Part shown: positions 1 to 6,693 of the stretch, piece after piece
Numbering within the stretch: the first letter of the stretch is position 1
Layout of the letters: each line of letters starts with the position of its first letter
Origin: UBA4416 sp043718985
GTDB taxonomy: Bacteria; Bacteroidota; Bacteroidia; B-17B0; Aurantibacillaceae
DNA length: 10,491 bases
Assembly: GCA_043718985.1 (NCBI GenBank)
Contig: JAYSUQ010000193.1
Span: 1-10,491 of the forward strand
Reading direction: 5' to 3'
The notes under the pieces: model-generated
The model's database searches: none
The model's input: the letters and a program-made list of their open reading frames with translations, nothing else
Told to the model about the DNA's origin: nothing
Program-made: the position numbers and the translations under genes

Positions 1-718
1 GTGTTATAACAGCCGCTACAATTAAAATTACAACAACAGCATATTTACGGTAATTGCGCATTAATGATGGTGATAAAATGCCGAGTTTAGATAGCAAATA
101 AACTAAAATTGGTAATTCAAATATAAGGCCCGAAACTAGCGTCATAGTAGATATCAATGAAATATAATCATCTAACGTGTTATTAGTTTGTACAATACCA
201 CTATCGCTTATACTATAATTTATTAAAAAATTGTACGACATTGGAAATAATAAAAAATATCCAAAAAATATTCCTATTAAAAAAAGAATAGAGGCTATAA
301 TTACAAATAATTTTGCTGGGGCCGATTCGGTATTTTTTAATGCTGGTTTTATAAATTTCCAAATTTCGTAAAGTATATAAGGCACGGCTAAAATTAAACC
401 ACCAAGTAATGCTATCCACATGTGTGTAAAAAATTGTTCGGATGCCGATAGGGTTTGTAAATGCGGTGTTTTAACCGTCATACACATTACATCGCCAGCG
501 CCAATTTTGTAACCTAAACTACACAGGGCGCGGTACGAAATAAAATTTTGTTTTAAGGGGCCAAAAATTACGGTATCAAATAAAAAATTATTAAAACAAA
601 ATAACGTAACGCCAAACACAACAATAACTATTGAGCTGCGCACTAAATGCCAACGCAATGCCTCAAGATGTTGCATAAAACTCATTTGCGCTTCGTTATG
701 TTGGTTAGTTTGTGGCAT
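1..718 (-). CDS. tatC: Sec-independent (twin-arginine) protein translocase subunit TatC, 3' end cut by window
   Basis: TatC is the multi-spanning inner-membrane receptor of the Tat pathway; it binds twin-arginine signal peptides and exports folded proteins with TatA-type subunits. The frame is open from an ATG at 718 to the window edge, giving 239 residues. The sequence shows the conserved N-terminal HLEALRWHL (residues 17-25), a hydrophobic first span (about 29-48), the signature run from QFFTHMW (96-102) through VPYILYEIWKFIKPAL (112-127), a conserved acidic residue E131 after it, the membrane segment with FGYFLLFP (152-159), and FELP (200-203) followed by further hydrophobic spans. The family is usually about 250-280 residues, so only the last span or tail is missing. 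An internal ATG at residue 12 or 15 would also leave the core intact. It begins 24 nt after the SpoIIE-type phosphatase gene on the same strand and may be co-transcribed with it. No tatA is visible. Confidence 0.95.
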   Translation of the reverse strand, partial: MPQTNQHNEAQMSFMQHLEALRWHLVRSSIVIVVFGVTLFCFNNFLFDTVIFGPLKQNFISYRALCSLGYKIGAGDVMCMTVKTPHLQTLSASEQFFTHMWIALLGGLILAVPYILYEIWKFIKPALKNTESAPAKLFVIIASILFLIGIFFGYFLLFPMSYNFLINYSISDSGIVQTNNTLDDYISLISTMTLVSGLIFELPILVYLLSKLGILSPSLMRNYRKYAVVVILIVAAVIT

Positions 719-742
719 TGTGTTAAAATTAATAATAAATGG

Positions 743-2740
743 TTAAACTCTAATTCCTGCAATTAAAATATCATCAACTTGTTCTAAATTTCCCATCCAG
801 TTTGCAAGCGTAGTTTCTAAAATTTGTTTTTGTTCGATACAAGGTTTTTGTGCTATTAATAACAGTAATTCTTGTAGTTGCTTATGTTTAAATTTCTTAG
901 ATTTTTGCCCCCCAAATTGATCGGCATAACCATCGGTAAATAAATAAATCATTTGCCCTTTTATTACAGAAATCGTTTTTAAGTTAAACAAACTATTTTG
1001 AGTATGGTGCTTGCCAATGGGTTGTTTATCGGCATTAATTTGAATTAATTCCCAATCATTAGTTGTATCGTTTGTGTGGCTTAATATCCAAACTGGGTTA
1101 TTGGCTGCAGCAATGTGGAGTTGATTTTTTTTGTAATCAAACACGCACAAAACAGCATCCATACCGTCTTTAATTTCGTAATCACTTTTCGAAAACGTTT
1201 CTTGCATTAACTCGTTTACTTTATCAAATATTAATGCAGGGCTGGTTATTTTATATTCTTTTATTGCTCGGTTTAATGCATTGTTAGCTACAACGCTAAC
1301 CATAGCGCCAGGCACGCCATGCCCAGTACAATCGCAAATTGCAATGGCAGGGTTGCCATCTATAACTTCAGTAAAATAAAAATCGCCTGCTACAACATCT
1401 TTAGGTTTATATAAAATAAAAATTTCGTTAAATAAATTATTAAGTGCTGTTTGCGATGGCAACATGCTGCCTTGTATATATTGTGCATAATGTATCGAGT
1501 CCATTACGTCTTTGTTTTTTTCTTCTATTATTTCTTTTTGTTTTTCAACTTCTGTTTTTTGAATTTTTATTAAAGAAAATAATCGATTAATTTTTTGGCT
1601 ATAATAAGCAAGTAATAAAAATGCTACAATGGCCACGCATAATACAGCAATTAAAATTACAATGTTGCTTTTATAATTTGACGATGCTAGTTTTTGAGTC
1701 TGAAGCGTTAAACTTTGTTCCGCAATAATTTTTTCTTTAACTGATAATTTTAAGCGTGATTCTATTTCGTTAATTCCTTTTATTTTTTCGATATTTAAAA
1801 GTGAGTCTTCAATTTTTTTTAATTGAGTTAATGAGTTAAATGCTACACTGTAGTTGCCTTGTTTTTTAGATAGATTTACTATTCCTTTTAATACCTCGGC
1901 TTCCTCGAACAAAAGTTGATGTTTGGTTGCTAATACTAGCGCGGCATTATAGTTAGTTTCTGCAAGTTTTATGTTTCCTAAATACAAGTAACAATCGGCT
2001 AATTCTGTTAAGCCTGTTATTTCGCTATCAACCATTTTCTGGTTAACGGCAACATCAATACAGTTTTTATAATGTTTTATTGCCTCGGGCAAATTGTGTT
2101 GGTTAAAATAGGTAAGCCCATAGCTTATTTCTGAAAAAAATTTTATTTTTTTATCAGGATGATTAAGATGATCACATTGTTTTAAAACAGATAGTGCGCT
2201 ATCATATTGTTTTAAACTATTATAGGTGTTTGATAAATTTGTAAACGCACTAGCTAATCCTCTTTTATCATTTAACTGCGTATATATACTTTTTGTTTTT
2301 AACAAAAAAACAAGTTGCTCATTATATTGCTTTAAACGACCAACGGCAACCGATTTTAGTGAGTAACATTTTGCTAAACCTTTTAATTCATTATTTTTTT
2401 CAAATAAACTAATGGCTTTATTTAATTTTTCGATGGTTGTTTTAATATCACCTTTTAATAATAAGTATCGGCTTTCGCAATGTAGCGAATATGCTAACTG
2501 CACCTCTAAATTATATTTTTTGCTAAGTGCTTCTGCTTTTTCACAATATTCAATTGATGAATCGGGCGTAGAAAAATAAATACTACTTGCAATATCAATT
2601 AATAAAACAACACGTTTTTGTGGAACGTTTGTTTGAGGTAATAAGCGCTTTAAACTATCAAATTTTGATTGTTGTGCTAAGGTAAATAAGCTTGTAAACA
2701 CACATATTAAAAAAGGATATTTTGTAAAAGATTTTATCAC
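743..2740 (-). CDS. TPR-repeat, membrane-anchored PP2C/SpoIIE-family serine phosphatase
   Basis: This is a 665-residue protein with signalling architecture common in Bacteroidota. An N-terminal signal peptide (hydrophobic residues about 9-22) precedes an alpha-helical region of TPR-like repeats (about 45-310), for example around 163-190 and 243-270. A predicted coiled stretch (about 310-355), one transmembrane helix (about 360-380) and a second coiled stretch (385-412) lead into a SpoIIE/PP2C phosphatase domain (about 440-665). Likely metal-binding acids are present: D453 in AGDFYF, D470 in CDCTGHG, D525/D528 in DGMDAVLC, D603 in FTDGYAD and D656/D657 in QVDD, so the enzyme looks active. The topology implies a periplasmic TPR sensor and a cytoplasmic phosphatase that probably acts on an anti-sigma-antagonist-like partner; no such partner gene is in the window. 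The start is GTG; an in-frame TAA lies immediately upstream, so no longer start exists. The ligand and target are unknown. Confidence 0.9.
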   Translation of the reverse strand: MIKSFTKYPFLICVFTSLFTLAQQSKFDSLKRLLPQTNVPQKRVVLLIDIASSIYFSTPDSSIEYCEKAEALSKKYNLEVQLAYSLHCESRYLLLKGDIKTTIEKLNKAISLFEKNNELKGLAKCYSLKSVAVGRLKQYNEQLVFLLKTKSIYTQLNDKRGLASAFTNLSNTYNSLKQYDSALSVLKQCDHLNHPDKKIKFFSEISYGLTYFNQHNLPEAIKHYKNCIDVAVNQKMVDSEITGLTELADCYLYLGNIKLAETNYNAALVLATKHQLLFEEAEVLKGIVNLSKKQGNYSVAFNSLTQLKKIEDSLLNIEKIKGINEIESRLKLSVKEKIIAEQSLTLQTQKLASSNYKSNIVILIAVLCVAIVAFLLLAYYSQKINRLFSLIKIQKTEVEKQKEIIEEKNKDVMDSIHYAQYIQGSMLPSQTALNNLFNEIFILYKPKDVVAGDFYFTEVIDGNPAIAICDCTGHGVPGAMVSVVANNALNRAIKEYKITSPALIFDKVNELMQETFSKSDYEIKDGMDAVLCVFDYKKNQLHIAAANNPVWILSHTNDTTNDWELIQINADKQPIGKHHTQNSLFNLKTISVIKGQMIYLFTDGYADQFGGQKSKKFKHKQLQELLLLIAQKPCIEQKQILETTLANWMGNLEQVDDILIAGIRV

Positions 2741-2823
2741 TTATACTAAATTAGTAATTTTTTTAGTTCAAATTGTAAAATCGTTTTAAATTCGGATAAA
2801 TTGATTTTTAAACACGATAAATA
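2741..2823 (-). other. 83-nt AT-rich intergenic gap, possible promoter region of the phosphatase gene
   Basis: This is the widest gap between genes in the window and the only plausible place for a new promoter after the his-SGNH block. On the minus strand it contains a TACAATTTG stretch that resembles the Bacteroidota -7 element TAnnTTTG but has one base too many, and I found no TTG -33 element at proper spacing. A 13-nt palindrome, TACTAA-A-TTAGTA (2744-2756), ends 3 nt before the GTG start codon. No GC-rich hairpin with a U-run is present, so there is no recognisable intrinsic terminator. The regulatory reading is an inference and weak. Confidence 0.25.
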
Positions 2824-3510
2824 CTATTTTTGCAGCATTTTAATAGCTTCCAATAACATCAACTTTTCCCATAGTGCATATTCTTTTGCCGAAGGATGTA
2901 AGCCATCGTTTGCAACAAATTCTTTATTGTTTTTCATTTGTTGAGAGATAGGGAAAATATCTACACATGGCAATCCTCGTTTTTTTGCTTCTAGTTTTAT
3001 AATGTCGTTAAATTCAGCAATGCCTTTTGATATATTTCTTCCGCTACCGTAACCAGCACCTTGAGGTGTAACTCCAAAATCGGGAATTGTAATTATCATC
3101 AAATTTTTTTTGTTACTTAATTTTTTTTGAATTTCATCAATACTATAATTCAAATTTTTATGATACGTTTCAATGTCTACTTGTCTTACCCAATCATTAA
3201 CACCAATAAGTAAGGTTGCAAAATCAATACTGTTTGCTTTTAATAAAGGCAACTCATTATTTATTAAGTTTTGAGTACTGTAGCCATTACGCGATGGATT
3301 AAATGTTAACTCAGTTGCAATACCAGCTTCTGTTAAGTGCTTTGCTAATATATTTGGCCAATGTTCTGCATCAGTTGTTGTGCCAGTACAAATGGTATAA
3401 GAATCGCCAAAAGCAATATATTTTAGCGATTTTTTAGATGATTGTTTTTCCGAAAAAAACATAGTTAATAACGAAATGAAAATGAGTGTATGTTGCATAG
3501 TTATCAGCAT
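2824..3510 (-). CDS. SGNH/GDSL-family hydrolase (esterase or lysophospholipase type), secreted
   Basis: The 228-residue protein has an N-terminal hydrophobic leader (about residues 6-19, with no arginine pair), so it is probably exported; a lipoprotein cysteine is not seen. The SGNH blocks follow in order: GDSYT with nucleophile S37 (block I), an RNGYST segment with G76 as the likely block II oxyanion glycine, GVND with N105 (block III), and DGLHPS with catalytic D202 and H205 (block V). All four name-giving residues are present, so activity is expected; the substrate (acyl ester, lysophospholipid or acetylated sugar) cannot be read from the sequence. ATG codons at residues 1 and 5 are both possible; starting at M5 (3498) would shorten only the leader. 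It lies 25 nt after hisIE on the same strand and is probably read on the his transcript, although nothing links it to histidine synthesis. Confidence 0.88.
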   Translation of the reverse strand: MLITMQHTLIFISLLTMFFSEKQSSKKSLKYIAFGDSYTICTGTTTDAEHWPNILAKHLTEAGIATELTFNPSRNGYSTQNLINNELPLLKANSIDFATLLIGVNDWVRQVDIETYHKNLNYSIDEIQKKLSNKKNLMIITIPDFGVTPQGAGYGSGRNISKGIAEFNDIIKLEAKKRGLPCVDIFPISQQMKNNKEFVANDGLHPSAKEYALWEKLMLLEAIKMLQK

Positions 3511-3535
3511 TTACGGTTATAGTTATATTTCGGAT

Positions 3536-4129
3536 TTAATTTTGCCTACTTTTTAAAACATCAATAATATCGTTTAACGTAAAGTTTTTTGCTTGTAGTA
3601 AAATTAAATAATGAAACAATAAATCAGCGGCTTCCCCTTTAAATAAATCAGCGTTATCATCTTTGGCTTCAATAACTACTTCTACAGCTTCTTCGCCTAC
3701 TTTTTGAGCAATTTTATTGATGCCTTTTGCAAATAGAGAAGATGTATAAGATGTATCAGAAGGGTTGTTTTTCCGATATCTAATAATTGCTTCTAATTCA
3801 GTTAGAAAGTTAGTGGATACATTTTTTTCATTAAAACACGTATCCGCACCTGTGTGGCATGTTGCACCAACAGGATTTGCTTTTACTAAAATCGTATCAT
3901 TATCACAATCTATTATAAGCGAACTAACGATTAAGTAATTGCCGCTCTCTTCGCCTTTTGTCCATAACCTATTTTTTGAGCGAGAGTAAAAAGTAACACG
4001 TTTTTCTTGTTGTGTTTTTTCAAATGCTTCCTCATTCATATAACCAAGCATTAATACAATGTTTGTAATGTTATCTTGAATAATTACTGGAATTAATCCG
4101 TGGGCTGATTTTGTAAAGTCTGGTTTCAT
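3536..4129 (-). CDS. hisIE: Bifunctional phosphoribosyl-AMP cyclohydrolase / phosphoribosyl-ATP pyrophosphatase
   Basis: This enzyme catalyses the second and third steps of histidine synthesis: hydrolysis of PR-ATP to PR-AMP, then opening of the adenine ring. The 197-residue length fits fused HisIE proteins (about 200). The N-terminal cyclohydrolase domain (about 1-105) shows WTKGEESGN (56-64), the DCDNDT metal site with D74, C75, D76 and D78, and CHTGADTC (91-98), which supplies the remaining zinc cysteines. The C-terminal pyrophosphohydrolase domain (about 108-197) has the MazG-like all-alpha pattern with KVGEEAVEVVIEA (143-155) and GEAADLLFHYL (165-175), whose acidic residues bind magnesium. 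It is the last his gene of the operon. Translation begins at ATG 61 nt after hisF, the longest spacer between two his genes here, and that spacer contains an interrupted palindrome. Confidence 0.97.
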   Translation of the reverse strand: MKPDFTKSAHGLIPVIIQDNITNIVLMLGYMNEEAFEKTQQEKRVTFYSRSKNRLWTKGEESGNYLIVSSLIIDCDNDTILVKANPVGATCHTGADTCFNEKNVSTNFLTELEAIIRYRKNNPSDTSYTSSLFAKGINKIAQKVGEEAVEVVIEAKDDNADLFKGEAADLLFHYLILLQAKNFTLNDIIDVLKSRQN

Positions 4130-4152
4130 GGTTTATTTTTTTTTATTGCACG

Positions 4153-4172
4153 GTTCTCGACTACGCTCGAAC
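4153..4172 (-). repeat. 20-nt interrupted palindrome in the hisF-hisIE spacer, resembling a dispersed intergenic repeat
   Basis: On the transcribed (minus) strand the sequence reads GTTCGAGCGTAGTCGAGAAC. GTTC pairs with the terminal GAAC. Next come two opposed GA/GA positions that could form tandem sheared G-A pairs, then one G-C pair and a CGTAGT loop. It is clearly more GC-rich than its AT-rich surroundings. From memory, very similar GTTCGAGCG-AGTCGAGAAC elements are scattered between genes in Flavobacteriia-like genomes, so I read it as one copy of such a family. It is followed on the minus strand by an A-run, not a U-run, so it is not an intrinsic terminator. It could act as an RNA-processing or stability element inside the operon. 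Confidence 0.5.
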
Positions 4173-4190
4173 AGACAAATTAAGTTTGAT

Positions 4191-4946
4191 TTATAATCTA
4201 ATTTCTATATTATTTGATTTTAAGTATTGTTTTAATTCGAGTATCGAAATTTCTTTATAATGAAAAACACTAGCCGCTAAAGCCGCATCAGCTTTTCCAT
4301 TTTCAAATACATCTTTAAAGTGCTGCATGGTTCCTGCGCCACCGCTTGCTATTACTGGCACATTAACGGCTTCCGAAATTTGTTTAGTAATATCATTAGC
4401 AAAACCATTTTTTGTTCCGTCGTTATTCATCGATGTTAATAGTATTTCTCCTGCACCTAAAGCAACTGCTTGTTTAGTCCAATCAATTGTTTTTAATTCT
4501 GTTTTTACTCTGCCCCCATTTAAATATACGAACCAATTATTATCTTCAAATTTTGTGTCGATTGCTAACACCACACATTGACTACCAAATTGATTTGCTA
4601 ATTCTTTTATTAATTGTGGATTTTTAACTGCTGAGGTATTGACTGAAATTTTATCAGCGCCTGCATTTAATAAAACAGACACGTCTTCGATGGAACTAAT
4701 TCCGCCACCAACTGTAAAAGGAATATTAATATGTTTGGCAATACGCGTAACTAACTCCGATAATGTTTTTCGTTTTTCGTTAGTGGCAGTAATATCTAAA
4801 AACACTAATTCATCAGCACCTTGCTTGGCATATTCGATAGCTAACTCTACTGGATCGCCAGCATCTTTAATATTCTCAAAGTTGATGCCTTTTACGGTTC
4901 TGCCATCTTTAATGTCGAGGCAGGGAATGATTCTCTTCGTTAACAC
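4191..4946 (-). CDS. hisF: Imidazole glycerol phosphate synthase, cyclase subunit HisF
   Basis: HisF is the (beta/alpha)8-barrel synthase half of IGP synthase. It uses ammonia from HisH to convert PRFAR to imidazole glycerol phosphate and AICAR. With a GTG start at 4946 the product has 251 residues, the usual family size, and begins MLTKRIIPCLDIKDG, with the catalytic aspartate D11 in CLDIKDG. The phosphate-binding motifs FTVGGGISS and VIASGGAG and the second catalytic aspartate in VVLAIDTK are visible. The frame stays open to an ATG at 5021, which would add 25 residues (MLSSYCRQSH...) unlike any HisF I know; that stretch is the hisA C-terminus in another frame, so I reject it. The GTG overlaps the end of hisA by 7 nt (GTGTTAA on the minus strand), which suggests translational coupling. 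A 61-nt spacer follows before hisIE. Confidence 0.95.
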   Translation of the reverse strand: MLTKRIIPCLDIKDGRTVKGINFENIKDAGDPVELAIEYAKQGADELVFLDITATNEKRKTLSELVTRIAKHINIPFTVGGGISSIEDVSVLLNAGADKISVNTSAVKNPQLIKELANQFGSQCVVLAIDTKFEDNNWFVYLNGGRVKTELKTIDWTKQAVALGAGEILLTSMNNDGTKNGFANDITKQISEAVNVPVIASGGAGTMQHFKDVFENGKADAALAASVFHYKEISILELKQYLKSNNIEIRL

Positions 4947-5662
4947 GTTATAAATTGTTTTAATTCGTAAATCGTAATTCTTCCTTCGTAAATGGCTTTG
5001 CCTACAATAGCTGCTGAGCAACCAATTTGTTTTAATTCTTCTAAATCACTCAATTGAGAAACGCCACCACTAGCAGTTAAATTTAGAGTTGGAAATTTTG
5101 CTAATATGTTTTTGTATAAATCAATAGAAGGCCCTTGTAATAAACCATCTTTCGAAATATCTGTACAAAACACATTTTCGATTCCTTCGTTTATATTTTC
5201 TTCTATAAAATTATAAACAGAAATATTGGTTACCTCTAACCAAGCACCAACAGCAATTTTCTCGTTTTTAACGTCTGCCCCTAAAAATAGTTTTTCAGGG
5301 CCATATTTTTTAATCCAAGAAAAAAATAATTCTTTATTCTTTACTGCTACACTTCCAATGGTTGCAAAATCAGCTCCGTAATTAAAAACGGTTTCAATAT
5401 CATCATTGGTTTTAATACCGCCACCAAAGTCGATGGATAGGTTTGTTTTACTAGCTATTTTTTCGAGCACTTTATAGTTAACCACTTTGCCCAATTTAGC
5501 GCCATCTAAATCTACTAAGTGTAAACGGGTAATGCCAATGCTTTCAAATTGTAAAGCTACCTCTAATGGATTTTCGTTATAAATAGTTTTTTGTGCATAA
5601 TCGCCTTGCGTTAATCTTACACATTTGCCATCTATGATATCTATTGCTGGAATAATTTGCAT
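4940..5662 (-). CDS. hisA: ProFAR isomerase, 1-(5-phosphoribosyl)-5-[(5-phosphoribosylamino)methylideneamino]imidazole-4-carboxamide isomerase
   Basis: HisA is a (beta/alpha)8 barrel that carries out the Amadori rearrangement of ProFAR to PRFAR, the substrate of HisHF. The 240-residue protein has the classical features: IPAIDIIDGKCVRLTQGD at the N-terminus with catalytic D8, GADVKNEKIAVGAW with the second catalytic acid D130, FGGGI (79-83) and ASGG (197-200) as the two phosphate-binding loops, and CTDISKDG (166-173). The length is normal and no truncation is seen. The ATG lies 2 nt after the hisH stop codon, and the gene's own stop overlaps the hisF GTG start, so hisH, hisA and hisF form a tightly coupled block. 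Confidence 0.97.
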   Translation of the reverse strand: MQIIPAIDIIDGKCVRLTQGDYAQKTIYNENPLEVALQFESIGITRLHLVDLDGAKLGKVVNYKVLEKIASKTNLSIDFGGGIKTNDDIETVFNYGADFATIGSVAVKNKELFFSWIKKYGPEKLFLGADVKNEKIAVGAWLEVTNISVYNFIEENINEGIENVFCTDISKDGLLQGPSIDLYKNILAKFPTLNLTASGGVSQLSDLEELKQIGCSAAIVGKAIYEGRITIYELKQFITC

Positions 5663-5664
5663 GC

Positions 5665-6246
5665 TTATAATTTTATAAAATTTTCTAATAGTTGTTGTCC
5701 TGCATCACTCGATTTTTCGGGATGAAACTGAACACCATAAAAATTATTTTTTTGTAGAGAAGAACTGTACTCTAGACCGTAATTTGTTTTAGCAATTGTG
5801 TGTTCACTTATATCTGCGTAAAAACTATGTACTAAATACATGTATTCATTTTCTTTAATGTTATTATATAAATTAGTTTTTAAATCATAAATGTTGTTCC
5901 AGCCTATTTGAGGCACTTTTATGTCTCCCAAAAAGCGTTTCACTTTATTGTCAAATATCTCTAAACAAGCTGTATTACCCTCTTCCGATGATTGACACAT
6001 CAACTGCATGCCTAAACAAATTCCTAATACAGGTTGTTTTAAATTAACAATCACTTCATCTAGTTTTCTCTCTTTTAAATGCTGCATAGCTGAACTTGCT
6101 TCGCCAACGCCAGGCAAAATAATTTTATCGGATGAATTTAATACGTCAATATCATCTGTAACAATTGCATTAATGCCTATTCGCTGTAATGCGAACAATA
6201 CTGATTGAATATTTCCAGCGTTATATTTAATGATAGATACTTTCAT
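5665..6246 (-). CDS. hisH: Imidazole glycerol phosphate synthase, glutamine amidotransferase subunit HisH
   Basis: HisH is the class I glutaminase that releases ammonia and passes it through the HisF barrel. At 193 residues it is a normal length. The catalytic triad is visible: C77 in GICLGMQL, and H175 and E177 in GVQFHPEKSS; the oxyanion-strand motif PGVG is at 45-48. The N-terminus MKVSIIKYNAGNIQSV is typical and supports the ATG at 6246. It is followed after 2 nt by hisA. The 48 nt upstream separate it from the four-helix-bundle gene rather than directly from hisB, as would be usual for this operon order. Confidence 0.97.
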   Translation of the reverse strand: MKVSIIKYNAGNIQSVLFALQRIGINAIVTDDIDVLNSSDKIILPGVGEASSAMQHLKERKLDEVIVNLKQPVLGICLGMQLMCQSSEEGNTACLEIFDNKVKRFLGDIKVPQIGWNNIYDLKTNLYNNIKENEYMYLVHSFYADISEHTIAKTNYGLEYSSSLQKNNFYGVQFHPEKSSDAGQQLLENFIKL

Positions 6247-6254
6247 GGCAATTA

Positions 6255-6270
6255 TAAGGAGTAAGGTTTA
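6255..6270 (+). repeat. Left arm of imperfect inverted repeat flanking the four-helix-bundle gene
   Basis: The arm TAAGGAGTAAGGTTTA matches the reverse complement of the right arm at 6694-6709 (TAAGGTGTAAGGTGTA) at 14 of 16 positions. It starts 8 nt before the hisH start codon. The arm has a 7-nt period (AAGGAGT, AAGGTTT). The match was counted by hand. Confidence 0.55.
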
Positions 6271-6294
6271 AGCAGAAAGGCAGTGCGCAATGCA

Positions 6295-6666
6295 CTAAAT
6301 TTTATTGATTGATACTGATTTAGAGTACCCATGAATTAAACGACCTACTTCGTCTGCCAAATTATCAAGTTCGTTTGCGGCTTTTTCGATTATATATTCT
6401 AAATTTTTTGAAGGAAGAATATAATATTTTACCTCTTCTAACGAACCTTCAGATATATTTAAATAATTTAATTTACATGGAGTTGTTTTCTTTTTATAAC
6501 CTTCCGCAATATTTGCAGCAATTGATACAGAAGCTCTCCTCACCTGACTAGTTAATGCATAAACTTCTTCTTTGGGGTAGTTTTTAGTCACTTTGTAAAT
6601 TGATAGGGCTAATAAATGTGCTTTTTGCCAAACGATTAATCCTTTAAATGTGTTGCTTTTTTCCAT
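6295..6666 (-). CDS. Four-helix-bundle protein of the S23 / 23S rRNA intervening-sequence (IVP) family
   Basis: The 123-residue product begins MEKSNTFKGLIVWQKAH and carries the family signature SQVRRASVSIAANIAEGY (40-57), followed by SEGSLEEVKYYI (72-83) and two more helices. The family was named after open frames in intervening sequences of 23S rRNA genes; solved members are pentameric four-helix bundles. Its biological role is unknown. I chose the ATG at 6666 because the frame extends only to a TTG at 6690 and the usual N-terminus starts just before the FxxLIVWQKAH motif. Two prolines, P63 and P86, fall in predicted helices and are slightly unusual, but the frame is intact. It sits inside the his operon between hisB and hisH on the same strand, so it should be co-transcribed, yet has no known role in histidine synthesis. 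Imperfect inverted repeats lie on both sides. Confidence 0.92.
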   Translation of the reverse strand: MEKSNTFKGLIVWQKAHLLALSIYKVTKNYPKEEVYALTSQVRRASVSIAANIAEGYKKKTTPCKLNYLNISEGSLEEVKYYILPSKNLEYIIEKAANELDNLADEVGRLIHGYSKSVSINKI

Positions 6667-6693
6667 GCTTATTTTATTTGTTTTTTTCAAATA

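Noticed and set aside
213..419. 68-residue open frame on the minus strand
   Set aside because: It lies in another frame inside tatC, whose own frame shows clear TatC motifs along the whole region.
2680..3510. Idea that the SGNH hydrolase or the TPR phosphatase could be Tat substrates because tatC is nearby
   Set aside because: Neither signal peptide contains a twin-arginine motif; both look like ordinary Sec leaders.
4130..4190. Intrinsic terminator between hisF and hisIE
   Set aside because: The hairpin is short and interrupted and is followed on the transcribed strand by A residues rather than a U-run.
4965..4990. Stretch resembling ACGATTTACGAATT-type dispersed repeats near the hisA-hisF junction
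   Set aside because: It encodes the normal HisA C-terminus (EGRITIYELKQF), so the resemblance is probably coincidental.
4947..5021. N-terminal extension of hisF from an ATG at 5021
   Set aside because: The added residues are unlike HisF and come from the hisA C-terminal coding sequence in another frame; the GTG at 4946 gives the canonical start.
6257..6262. Shine-Dalgarno-like AAGGAG on the plus strand
   Set aside because: No supported gene begins downstream on that strand; the bases belong to the inverted-repeat arm.
6667..6690. TTG-initiated extension (KKTNKIS) of the four-helix-bundle protein
   Set aside because: The start codon would be TTG, and the family's N-terminus normally begins at about the ATG at 6666; eight lysine-rich residues add nothing recognisable.
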